From Cryobacterium sp. GrIS_2_6 (GTDB taxonomy: Bacteria; Actinomycetota; Actinomycetes; Actinomycetales; Microbacteriaceae), in assembly GCF_035984545.1 (NCBI RefSeq), contig NZ_JAXCHP010000001.1, forward strand, positions 1,612,001 to 1,676,000: a stretch of 64,000 bases of DNA. The letters run 5' to 3'. Made by a program: the position numbers and the translations under genes. The notes under the pieces were generated by a model that did no database searches, was not told the origin of the DNA, and saw nothing but the letters and a program-made list of their open reading frames with translations. How positions within the stretch are numbered: the stretch's first letter is position 1; the number at the start of each line of letters is the position of its first letter. Positions 56,797 to 64,000 of the stretch are shown piece after piece.

Positions 56797-57204
56797 ATGG
56801 ACCCCCTGACGACGGCACGCGTGGACAGCTGGACGTGGGCCGTGCGGGTGTTCAAGACCCGGTCGCTCGCGACGGCCGCGTGCCGGGCCGGTCACGTCAA
56901 GGTGAACGGCGAACGGGCGAAGTCGGCGCAGCCGGTGCACATCGGCGACGAGGTCCGGGTGCGGTCGAGCGGGTTCGACCGGGTGCTCGTGGTTTCGAAG
57001 ATCGTGAACAAGCGCGTCGGCGCGCTCGTCGCCGCCGAGTGCTTCGTGGACAAGACCCCGCCGCCGCCGCCGCGAGAGGAGGTCGCGCTCGTGCCGATGC
57101 GCGACCGCGGCGCCGGGCGTCCGACCAAGCGGGAACGCCGCGACATCGACAAGTTGCGCGCCACGGAGCGGCAGGGCCCCGAGGACTGGCCGGAGAACGA
57201 CTGA
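56797..57204 (+). CDS. S4-domain RNA-binding protein (Hsp15-like)
   Basis: 135 residues. The S4 domain (about 7-70) reads RVDSWTWAVRVFKTRSLATA and CRAGHVKVNGERAK; the C-terminus is basic and charged. Hsp15 homologues bind stalled 50S subunits carrying peptidyl-tRNA, which is a possible role. The gene is a single unit that converges with the FAD oxidoreductase (31-nt gap). Confidence 0.88.
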   Translation: MDPLTTARVDSWTWAVRVFKTRSLATAACRAGHVKVNGERAKSAQPVHIGDEVRVRSSGFDRVLVVSKIVNKRVGALVAAECFVDKTPPPPPREEVALVPMRDRGAGRPTKRERRDIDKLRATERQGPEDWPEND

Positions 57205-57235
57205 GCCTCCCCCGGCATCCGTTCGCCCCGTCGAA

Positions 57236-58681
57236 TCAGTCGGGGGCGAGGGCGGGAAGGGTGCGGATTCCGAAGTGCTCCTGCAGGGCGAGCGCGGCGG
57301 CGAAGCATCCGTTCATGCCGTGCACGGCGGGACCGGGCGGCGTCGACGCCGAGCAGAGGTAGACCCCGGGAACGGGCGTGCGCCAGGGGTGGGTCGACAC
57401 GACCGGTCGCTTGACGAGCTGGCGCAGGGAGACCGCCCCGCCGAGGATGTCGCCGCCGATGAGGTTCGGATTCCCTGCGGCGAGCTCTGCGGGCGTGTGG
57501 CTCGCGGCGGCGAGGATCGTATCGCGGAATCCGGGCGCATAGCGTTCGATCGCTCGCACGATCGCGAGGGCCGGGTCGCCGTTCCAGCCGGCCGGAACGT
57601 GGGTGTAGGCCCAGAGCACGGCCTTCCCGGTCGGCGCCCGGCTCGCGTCGAGCACACTCGGTTGGGCGAGCAGCACGAACGGCTGCCGCGGCGAGCGTCC
57701 CCCGGACACCAGCCGTTCGGCACGCTCGACCTCAACCCGGCTGCCGCCGAGATGCACGGTCGGCGCGAGGGCGAGCCGCGGATTCGTCCAGGGCACCGGG
57801 CCGGACAGCGCGAAGTCGACCTTGGCGACGCCGGTGCCGTAGCGGTAGCGGCGGAGCGCACGCCGGTAGCCGTCCGGAAGCGCGGGCCCCGCGAAACGGT
57901 CGAGGAAGACCGTCGAGGTGTCGAGCAGGGTGACCCTGGCCGGATCGAGGTCGCCGGGCCCGCGCACCTCGGTGTTCAGCCGCAGCGTGCCGCCGTGGGC
58001 GAGCAGGTCGGCGACGAGCGCGTCGGCGATCGCCTGCGCTCCGCCGACCGGGTAGCCCCAGCCGTCCGCGTGCGCCTCCGCCGCGAGGAGCAGCCCGGCC
58101 CCCGCCTGCGCGAGTGCCGGCTGGCGGCCGGGAGCGTGCGCGGCGACGCCGGAGAGGAGGGCCGGTGCGCCGGGACCGTGGAACAGCATCCGCCCGGCGG
58201 GGGTGCCGAGGGCCAGCACGCGGAGGCCGTACTCGAGGGCGGCGCGCGGGTCGTCCGGCCAGCGCAGCAGCGGGTGGCCGGTGAATGAGACGACGCCCTC
58301 GATACGGTCGACGAGGGGCCCGAGCAGCCGGGTCCAGGCCGGGCCGTCACGGCCGAGGCCCGCGGCGGTGCGGTCGAGGTCGCGGTAGGCGACGGCGGCG
58401 CGGTGCACATCGAGCGGATGCGCGTATGACACCTCAGGGATCACGAACGGCACCCGCTCGCTGAGCCCGAAGGCGCGGAAGAACGGGGAGGCGAGGGCTG
58501 CGGGGTGCACCGCGGAGCCGAGGTCGTGCCGGAAGCCTGGCAGGGTGAGCTCGCCGGTGCGGAGGCCGCCGCCGGCCGTGGCGGCACGCTCGGTGACGGT
58601 CACGGACAAGCCGGCCCTCGCGCAGACGACCGCGGCGGCGAGGCCGTTCGGCCCGGCCCCGACCACGTTCACGTCAGGCAC
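57236..58681 (-). CDS. FAD-dependent oxidoreductase, PYROXD2/CrtI-like
   Basis: 481 residues from GTG at 58681 (a GTG at 58690 is an alternative). The FAD-binding N-terminus is VNVVGAGPNGLAAAVVCARA with GGGLRTGELTLPGFRHDLGS; the C-terminus PGVYLCSASTPPGPAVHGMN matches the PYROXD2-type group of the phytoene-desaturase superfamily. The substrate is unknown: a lipid or carotenoid is possible given the crt operon 1 kb away, but it is on the opposite strand. It overlaps the LMF-like gene by 8 nt, so they are co-translated. Confidence 0.87.
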   Translation of the reverse strand: MPDVNVVGAGPNGLAAAVVCARAGLSVTVTERAATAGGGLRTGELTLPGFRHDLGSAVHPAALASPFFRAFGLSERVPFVIPEVSYAHPLDVHRAAVAYRDLDRTAAGLGRDGPAWTRLLGPLVDRIEGVVSFTGHPLLRWPDDPRAALEYGLRVLALGTPAGRMLFHGPGAPALLSGVAAHAPGRQPALAQAGAGLLLAAEAHADGWGYPVGGAQAIADALVADLLAHGGTLRLNTEVRGPGDLDPARVTLLDTSTVFLDRFAGPALPDGYRRALRRYRYGTGVAKVDFALSGPVPWTNPRLALAPTVHLGGSRVEVERAERLVSGGRSPRQPFVLLAQPSVLDASRAPTGKAVLWAYTHVPAGWNGDPALAIVRAIERYAPGFRDTILAAASHTPAELAAGNPNLIGGDILGGAVSLRQLVKRPVVSTHPWRTPVPGVYLCSASTPPGPAVHGMNGCFAAALALQEHFGIRTLPALAPD

Positions 58682-60143
58682 GGGGGCCACCCGGGAGCGC
58701 GACCGGACGTACGTAGAACCCGGCCGGGGTGCGCACCCACCAGTCCCCGGTGGCGCTCCGCTCGGCGCGGGTCGCAAACCGGTAGCGGAACAGCCGCGCA
58801 CGCACGAAGCGGGGCGGAGCGTCGGGGAACGGGTTGACCCGCAGCATCCGGAGGGTCGGCCGGTCGCCCTCGAGCAAACGCACCAGGAACATCTCGAACC
58901 ACCGGGTGTCGCGCACGCCGAGGGCGAGGAACCACATCAGCCAGTCCAGCCGCAGGTGATACGGGGCGAACTGGCGGGGCGGGCGGGCGGGGTCCCCCGG
59001 TTTGCCGTGGAATTCGTAGGCGCGCCAGGCCGTCTCGTCGCCGGGATCTTCGGCGGAGCTGCCCTCGACGACGATCTCATAGCGCTCCTTCGTCACGGTG
59101 CCGAAGGCCCCGTAGGCGTTCACGAGGTGGTACCGGTTGAAGCTCGCGTTCATCAGCTGCCTGCGCGCGACCAGGTTGCGCGCCGGCCAGAAACTCAGCA
59201 CCACGAGCAGGAGGGTGACCGCGAGCACGAGCACGACGAACCACGACGGGGAGATGGCGGGGAGGACTGCCGAGGGCTCGCCCGCGCCGCCGGGGAGGAA
59301 CGGGAAGACCGTCCGGAAGGCGCGGTCGTCGACGGCGGCGAAGACGAGCACGATCGTGATCCAGTTCAGCCAGGCGAAGTTGCCGGTGGCCACGAGCCAC
59401 AGCTGGGTCAGGGCGAGCACGGCGGCGGCGACGGATGCGACGGGCTGCGGCGCGAAGAGGAAGAACGGCACCACGAGTTGCGCGACATGATTGCCGAGCA
59501 CCTCGCCGCGGTGGAACCAGGCCGGCAGTCGGTGCACGAAGGAGCTCACGGGGTTCGGCATCGGCTGTGTCTCGTGATGGTAGAACATCGCGGTCAGGTC
59601 CCGCCATTCCGGGCCGCCGCGCATCTTGATCATTCCGGCGCCGAACTCCAGCCGGAAGACCAGCCAGCGCACGAAGACAATGATCGTGAGCGGCGGGGCC
59701 ACCTCGTTCGACCCGAGGAAGGCGACGACGAACCCGGCCTCGAGCAGCAGGCTCTCCCAGCCGAAGGAGTAGAAGGTCTGCCCCACGTTGACGACCGACA
59801 GGTACCCGGCCCAGAGCAGCAGGAAAGCGAGCATCGGGAGCCAGGGCGGGCCGAGTTGCGGCAGGCCGGCGACGAGGGTTGCGGCCACCAGGACGCCGCC
59901 CCAGGCCAGCACCCGCAGCATCCGGTCGGAGTAACGCCAGTGGAAGAGGCTCGGCGCATCGCGGAACCGCAGGCGGGACACCCAGTCGCGCACCGGCAGC
60001 AGGCCATGATCCCCGAGCAGCGCCGGGAACTGGTTGGCGGTGGACAGGAACGCCACGAGGAAGATCGCTGCTACTCCGCGCTGCAGGACCTGCCGCGCTA
60101 TCGAGTAGTCGTCGGCCTCGAAGAGGGCACCGAGGAGATCCAT
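58674..60143 (-). CDS. Lipase maturation factor (LMF)-family membrane protein
   Basis: 489 residues with about nine hydrophobic segments in the first 330. Family blocks: VNVGQTFYSFGWESLLLEAG, RWLVFRLEFGAGMIKMRGG (followed by PEWRDLTAMFYHHETQPMPN) and a C-terminal soluble part with PRQFAPYHLRLDWLMWF. In animals LMF1 is needed for lipase folding in the ER; bacterial members have no known role. It forms a pair with the FAD oxidoreductase. A candidate -10 (TAGGGT, 60153-60158) is nine bases before the ATG. Confidence 0.87.
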   Translation of the reverse strand: MDLLGALFEADDYSIARQVLQRGVAAIFLVAFLSTANQFPALLGDHGLLPVRDWVSRLRFRDAPSLFHWRYSDRMLRVLAWGGVLVAATLVAGLPQLGPPWLPMLAFLLLWAGYLSVVNVGQTFYSFGWESLLLEAGFVVAFLGSNEVAPPLTIIVFVRWLVFRLEFGAGMIKMRGGPEWRDLTAMFYHHETQPMPNPVSSFVHRLPAWFHRGEVLGNHVAQLVVPFFLFAPQPVASVAAAVLALTQLWLVATGNFAWLNWITIVLVFAAVDDRAFRTVFPFLPGGAGEPSAVLPAISPSWFVVLVLAVTLLLVVLSFWPARNLVARRQLMNASFNRYHLVNAYGAFGTVTKERYEIVVEGSSAEDPGDETAWRAYEFHGKPGDPARPPRQFAPYHLRLDWLMWFLALGVRDTRWFEMFLVRLLEGDRPTLRMLRVNPFPDAPPRFVRARLFRYRFATRAERSATGDWWVRTPAGFYVRPVALPGGPRA

Positions 60144-60175
60144 CGTGCAGTCACCCTAGCCCCGCCTGGCCCAGC

Positions 60176-60231
60176 AGGGCAGGGTCCGGCAGGGCAGGGT
60201 CCGGCAGGGCAGGGTCCGGCAGGGCAGGGTC
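60176..60231 (+). repeat. 15-bp minisatellite between LMF-like and CtaG-like genes
   Basis: Three perfect copies of AGGGCAGGGTCCGGC (60176-60190, 60191-60205, 60206-60220) and a fourth partial copy (60221-60231). It lies between the CtaG-like stop and the LMF-like promoter, reaching into the last bases of the CtaG-like gene. Confidence 0.95.
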
Positions 60232-60931
60232 ACGGTGCTCGGCGCAGGTGCTCGGCGGTGAGGGCGGCCATCTCCTCGTCGGAGAGCTCGTCGAGCTGCT
60301 TCGCCTCGTGCCGGTCGGTGCGGTTCCAGCGCAGGAACAGGATGATCAGCACCGGGATATCCGCGACCTCCGCGATGAACCAGAGGAAGTCACCGGACAG
60401 GTGCTGGTCCCAGAGCGGCGAAGGGAACCAGGCCGGGAACGACCCGACCAGGGCCGGGGCCCCGTCGAGCACGGTCTCGTTGAGTCGCAGCAGGATGCCG
60501 GGGATGGCATCCATCACGAGTTCGACGAAGGCGAGCATGAACTCGGCCGTGATGAAGAGACTCGTGCGGACGAGGGCGTGGTCGGTGATGGGCAGCACCA
60601 TGAGCAGTCCGACCAGCGGCACGAGCAGCGTCAGGCTCGCCTCCGCAGCGGGATTGCTCCGCAGCACGAAGGCGAGGGGGGTCAGGAAGACCAGGAACGC
60701 GGCGATCGCGAAGAGCGGGGCGAAGACGGCGTTGCCGACCAGACGCACGAACCAGGACCCGAGGACGGCGTTGAACCCGCGCAGGGCCCGACCGTCGAGC
60801 GCGGCCCGCGCCAGCTCGACGGGGCGACCGAGGCTCAGCAGCGCCGGGACCACGAAGAGCAGGAGGGCGATCCGGGTCGTGAACGCCCAGCGCAGGTCGA
60901 GGCTCCAGGCTCCGAGGAACCCGAACGACAC
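60230..60931 (-). CDS. CtaG-like cytochrome c oxidase assembly protein, start uncertain
   Basis: 233 residues from GTG at 60931, but the same frame stays open back to a stop at 61223-61225. The in-frame upstream part holds two more membrane segments (FDPVAGSGILVAAALYLLGI and LLPTLGFFLLGLGSWAWV), as expected for a seven-helix CtaG protein. There is no ATG, GTG or TTG in that part; an ACG codon (61133-61135) is a near-cognate possibility. The HMVQH copper-type motif usual in the family is not visible (the matching place reads LRWAFTTRIALLL). The C-terminus has SPLWDQHLSGDFLWFIAEV, typical of the family. Either an unusual start, a lost start or a frameshift. Confidence 0.65.
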   Translation of the reverse strand: MSFGFLGAWSLDLRWAFTTRIALLLFVVPALLSLGRPVELARAALDGRALRGFNAVLGSWFVRLVGNAVFAPLFAIAAFLVFLTPLAFVLRSNPAAEASLTLLVPLVGLLMVLPITDHALVRTSLFITAEFMLAFVELVMDAIPGILLRLNETVLDGAPALVGSFPAWFPSPLWDQHLSGDFLWFIAEVADIPVLIILFLRWNRTDRHEAKQLDELSDEEMAALTAEHLRRAP

Positions 60932-61209
60932 CCACGCCCAGGACCCGAGTCCGAGCAGGAAGAAGCCGAGGGTCGGGAGGAGCGGCCAGGCGGTCCCCCT
61001 GCGGCCGGCGGCCCGGATACCCAGGAGATACAGCGCGGCGGCGACAAGGATGCCCGAACCCGCGACCGGATCGAACCGGGCGGTGCCGAGGAAGTCGAGG
61101 AAGGAAGGCGTGAGCGACCATTCTGGCTGATGCGTGCCGGGATATCCGGCGCCCGTCCCATTATGCGTCTTCCCCGTCCCTGGGCGGCGGGAATGTGCTC
61201 GGCGAGTGG

Positions 61210-61256
61210 TTGACGTGGGGGACTAAACCGGTATAGGTTTGCCTAAACCGGTTCAG
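61210..61256 (+). promoter_or_regulatory. lacI promoter with two LacI-type operators
   Basis: TTGACG (61210-61215), an 18-bp spacer and TAGGTT (61234-61239) form a good promoter. Two 14-bp near-palindromes, CTAAACCGGTATAG (61223-61236) and CTAAACCGGTTCAG (61243-61256), lie 20 bp apart with the central CG of LacI-family sites. The first overlaps the -10, the second the likely start point, indicating autoregulation. Confidence 0.75.
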
Positions 61257-61291
61257 AAGACACGAGCGGGTGCTATCGATGAGGAGGCGCG

Positions 61292-62317
61292 ATGAGTGAG
61301 CCCAAGGTGACCATCGCTGATGTGGCCCGCGAGGCCGGAGTCAGCAAAGGCCTCGTCTCCTTCGCCCTCAACGACCGGCCCGGTGTCTCCGCCGTGAGTC
61401 GCGTCCGCATCCTCGAGATCGCCGAGCGGCTCGGCTGGACCCCCTCTCTGCGAGCCAGGTCGCTATCCACCCGGCGTTCGTTCGCGCTCGGCCTCGTGAT
61501 CGCCCGCGACCCGGAGGTCCTCGGCTCCGACCCGTTCTTCCCGTCGTTCATCGCCGGCGTCGAGACCGTACTCGCCCCTCAGGGCCTCGCCCTCGTGCTG
61601 AGCGTCGTCCCCGACGAGAAGACCGAAATGCGCACCTACCGATCGCTCGTCTCCGACGGCCGCGTCGACGGGGTCTTCCTGAGCGACCTCCGGCACAACG
61701 ACCCCCGCATCCCGCTTCTGCAGGAACTCGGCCTTCCCGCCGTCACGCTCGGCCGGCCGGACACCGAGAGCCCCTTCCCGTGCATCTCGGTCGACGACAC
61801 CCCTGGCGTCGCCGAAACCGTGCGCTACCTCGTCTCCCTCGGCCACCGGCGCATCGCCCACGTCGCCGGCAGCCCGGCGCTCCTGCACGGTAGCCGCCGC
61901 CGGGCCGCCTTCGACACGGCCCTCCTCGAGGCTGGGCTCCCGGCCGGCCAGTCCATCGAGACCGACTTCTCCGTCGCAGCGGGGGCGGATGCCGCCCGCA
62001 GGCTCCTGACCCAGGACTCGCCGCCCACGGCAATCGTTTTCGCCAACGACCCGATGGCCATCGCCGGCCTCGGCGTCGCGCACGAACTCGGCCTGCGCGT
62101 ACCGGACGACGTCTCAATCACGGGCTTCGACGACATCGACTTCACCCGGTACGTCTACCCTGCGCTCACCACCGTGCGCACTGCCCCGAGCGACTGGGGC
62201 CGGGCCGCCGGCCGGACCCTGCTCGACCTCATGGCGCTCGGCACGGCACCCGACGTCGATCTTCCGGCAGGCCGTCTCGTCATCCGCGGCTCCGCCGGTA
62301 CCCCACTGCGGCCCTAG
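61292..62317 (+). CDS. LacI-family transcriptional regulator
   Basis: 341 residues from ATG at 61292 with GAGGAGG upstream. The N-terminal helix-turn-helix is VTIADVAREAGVSKGLVSFA followed by the hinge LRARSLSTRRS; a periplasmic-binding-like sensor domain (about 60-335) follows. It probably controls the sugar ABC transporter downstream and itself through the two operators upstream. The effector sugar is unknown. Confidence 0.93.
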   Translation: MSEPKVTIADVAREAGVSKGLVSFALNDRPGVSAVSRVRILEIAERLGWTPSLRARSLSTRRSFALGLVIARDPEVLGSDPFFPSFIAGVETVLAPQGLALVLSVVPDEKTEMRTYRSLVSDGRVDGVFLSDLRHNDPRIPLLQELGLPAVTLGRPDTESPFPCISVDDTPGVAETVRYLVSLGHRRIAHVAGSPALLHGSRRRAAFDTALLEAGLPAGQSIETDFSVAAGADAARRLLTQDSPPTAIVFANDPMAIAGLGVAHELGLRVPDDVSITGFDDIDFTRYVYPALTTVRTAPSDWGRAAGRTLLDLMALGTAPDVDLPAGRLVIRGSAGTPLRP

Positions 62318-62481
62318 CTGCCGCACTGTCCCCCACTCCTCACCTCCGATCCGCCACCGAACCCTCCGCCACCGCACCGACCCCGCGTCGGCCGCGGTCC
62401 TCCAGCACGCCCTTCCCCGCGTGCCGCACCACCCGAATCACACCCGAGGCAGAGCTGCCGCGGGGAATGAATGGAGAAACC

Positions 62482-63786
62482 ATGCACAGCACAGCACGAA
62501 CCCGGCGAGTCCTCGCCGCGACCGCGGCATCGGCCGCCGTCATCCTCGCCCTCGGCGCCTGCTCATCGGGCGGCGGCGCGGCGGGAGCGGCGACGACGGC
62601 CCACGGCCCCATCACGATCTGGTACTCGAACAACGCGACCGAGATCGCCTGGGGCAAGCAGATGGTGACCGCCTGGAACGCCGACCACCCGAATGAAACC
62701 GTCACCGCGCAGGAGATCCCGGCCGGAAAGAGCAGCGAGGAAGTGATCGGCGCCGCCATCACTGCGGGAAACGCACCGTGCCTCGTGTACAACACAGCCC
62801 CGGTCGCTGTTCCCCAGTTCCAGAAGCAGGGCGGCCTCGTCAACCTGAGCAGCTTCTCCGACGGCGACTCCTACATCAAGGCCCGTTCGGGCGATACCGC
62901 GGCCCAGTACGAGTCAACAGACGGCAAGTTCTACCAGATGCCGTGGAAGTCCAATCCTGTGATGATCTTCTACAACAAGGACATGTTCGCCAAGGCCGGG
63001 CTCGACCCGGAGCACCCGAAGCTCGCCACCTACGACGAGTTCCTGACCGCCTCCCGCGCCCTGGTCTCCAGTGGGGCCGCGGCGAACGCGATCTACCCGT
63101 CCCCGACGAGTGAGTTCTACCAGAGCTGGTTCGACTTCTACCCGCTGTACGCCGCCGAGACCGGGGGCAAGCAGCTCGTCGAAGACGGCAAGGCCACGTT
63201 CACCGGCGACGAGGGCGCCAAGGTCGCCGAGTTCTGGAAGACCATGTACACCGAGGGACTCGCGAACAAGGAGCTCTACCAGGGCGACTCGTTCGCCGAC
63301 GGCAAGGCCGCAATGTCGATCGTGGGACCGTGGGCTGTTCCGGTGTACAAGGACAAGGTGAACTGGGGCGCCGTTCCGGTGCCGACGAGCGCGGGCACAT
63401 CCGCTGACAAGACATACACGTTCAGCGACGCCAAGAACGTCGGCATGTACACAGCGTGCAAGAACCAAGGCACAGCCTGGGACGTGCTGAAGTTCTCCAC
63501 GAGCGAGGCGCAGGACGGCCAGCTCCTCAGCCTGACCGGCCAGATGCCGATCCGCTCCGACCTGACCACCACGTACCCGGACTACTTCGCCGCGAACCCG
63601 GCCTACGTCGCCTTCGGCGACCAGGCCGCGCGCACCGTCGAGGTTCCGAACGTGTCGAACTCGGTCGAGGTATGGCAGACGTTCCGGGACGCGTACTCCA
63701 AGTCGGTCATCTTCGGCCAGGGCGACATTTCGTCCACCCTGGGCGGCGCGGCAGACAAGATCAACACCCTGGTCTCGAGCAAGTAG
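62482..63786 (+). CDS. ABC transporter sugar-binding lipoprotein (family 1)
   Basis: 434 residues from ATG at 62482 with GGAG upstream. A Sec signal with lipobox LGAC places the lipid-modified Cys at about residue 26; the mature protein has the family 1 binding fold (ITIWYSNNATEIAWGKQMV, PWKSNPVMIFYNKDMF, AMSIVGPWAVP). It would capture a mono- or oligosaccharide for the permease that follows, 6 nt away. The 164-nt gap before it is C-rich on the plus strand and shows no clear promoter, so it may be read through from lacI. Confidence 0.92.
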   Translation: MHSTARTRRVLAATAASAAVILALGACSSGGGAAGAATTAHGPITIWYSNNATEIAWGKQMVTAWNADHPNETVTAQEIPAGKSSEEVIGAAITAGNAPCLVYNTAPVAVPQFQKQGGLVNLSSFSDGDSYIKARSGDTAAQYESTDGKFYQMPWKSNPVMIFYNKDMFAKAGLDPEHPKLATYDEFLTASRALVSSGAAANAIYPSPTSEFYQSWFDFYPLYAAETGGKQLVEDGKATFTGDEGAKVAEFWKTMYTEGLANKELYQGDSFADGKAAMSIVGPWAVPVYKDKVNWGAVPVPTSAGTSADKTYTFSDAKNVGMYTACKNQGTAWDVLKFSTSEAQDGQLLSLTGQMPIRSDLTTTYPDYFAANPAYVAFGDQAARTVEVPNVSNSVEVWQTFRDAYSKSVIFGQGDISSTLGGAADKINTLVSSK

Positions 63787-63792
63787 CACCTC

Positions 63793-64000
63793 GTGACCGT
63801 CACCGCATCGCGGACCTCGTCCGCCGGGAGCCCCACCCGGGCTCCCGGCGGGCGGGCCACCCGGCGCCGCCCGTGGCTGGGCCGGAATCCGATCGGGCTC
63901 CTGCTCAGCGCCCCCTACCTCGTCTTCGTGATCGCCGTCTTCGCGTACCCGCTCATCTTCGCGGTGTACATGGCCTTCCACGACTACTTCTTCGCCGCCC
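63793..64000 (+). CDS. ABC sugar transporter permease, MalF/UgpA type, cut by window edge
   Basis: The first 69 codons from GTG at 63793. A basic Arg/Pro-rich N-terminus (about 1-32) leads into the first membrane segment IGLLLSAPYLVFVIAVFAYP, which is typical of the MalF/UgpA permease family. The rest lies outside the window. It would form the membrane channel for the preceding binding protein. Confidence 0.85.
   Translation, partial: MTVTASRTSSAGSPTRAPGGRATRRRPWLGRNPIGLLLSAPYLVFVIAVFAYPLIFAVYMAFHDYFFAA

Noticed and set aside
57236..58681. A second phytoene desaturase or carotene ketolase (crtI/crtO)
   Set aside because: The C-terminal signature fits PYROXD2-type proteins better than CrtI or CrtO, and the gene is on the opposite strand from the crt operon, so only a family-level name is given.
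60176..60231. Possible CRISPR-like array
   Set aside because: The repeats are 15 bp, directly adjacent and without spacers, and no cas genes are near, so this is a minisatellite.

Overview
The window is 64 kb of high-GC actinobacterial chromosome, most likely from the Microbacteriaceae (Micrococcales; a Cryobacterium/Leifsonia-like organism is plausible, genus not provable here). The evidence is a division/cell-wall (dcw) cluster with mraZ, sepF and divIVA but no ftsA, a MurE whose amino-acid selectivity motif is not the meso-DAP type, a C50 carotenoid operon (crtE-B-I-Ye-Yf-Eb) behind a divergent MarR gene, GarA and FtsR regulators, Ku/LigD, and several apparently leaderless genes with a TANNNT -10 box six bases before the start codon. 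No rRNA, tRNA, CRISPR array, insertion sequence or prophage was seen.

Layout. (1) 1-23.2 kb, minus strand: a near-continuous dcw cluster read from mraZ (23.2 kb) through rsmH, ftsL, ftsI, murE, murF, mraY, murD, ftsW, murG, murC, ftsQ, ftsZ, yggS, sepF, yggT, divIVA and lspA to an RluA-type pseudouridine synthase and dnaE (C-terminus cut by the window edge). Most genes touch or overlap; gaps with regulatory signals lie before mraZ, ftsZ and divIVA. (2) 23.4-32.3 kb: a block with the mycobacterial order DUF3040, prenyl synthase, Rv2175c-like DNA-binding protein, PASTA kinase (PknL position), class II DAHP synthase and acyltransferase, with a LysM cell-wall protein inserted and a ROK glucokinase beside it. 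(3) 32.4-41.3 kb: acyl-CoA ligase, peptide deformylase, a MinD/EspI-like ATPase, pyruvate carboxylase, an orphan ParA and a MerR regulator. (4) 41.4-43.3 kb: ftsR, garA and a pgsA-type phosphatidyltransferase. (5) 43.3-50 kb: the Ku/LigD end-joining pair, a membrane protein, a broken DUF1295 gene, a deazaflavin-type nitroreductase, Nudix and apt. (6) 50-56.6 kb: marR <> idi-crtE-crtB-crtI-crtYe-crtYf-crtEb, seven genes that all overlap by 4-8 nt, expected to make a C50 carotenoid such as decaprenoxanthin. (7) 56.8-61.2 kb: S4 RNA-binding protein, then a minus-strand group of a PYROXD2-like FAD oxidoreductase, a lipase-maturation-factor-like membrane protein and a degenerate CtaG-like protein, with a 15-bp minisatellite between the last two. 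(8) 61.2-64 kb: LacI regulator with two operators around its own promoter, then a sugar-type ABC binding lipoprotein and the start of its permease.

How it fits together. The first half couples peptidoglycan precursor synthesis, septation, polar growth and lipoprotein processing. FtsR (a regulator of ftsZ in corynebacteria), a PASTA Ser/Thr kinase and GarA (a kinase substrate that controls 2-oxoglutarate metabolism) are in the same window, linking growth control with metabolism. The strongest candidates for undescribed biology are the FAD oxidoreductase/LMF pair with its minisatellite leader, the CtaG-like gene without a recognisable start, and the MurE selectivity motif.
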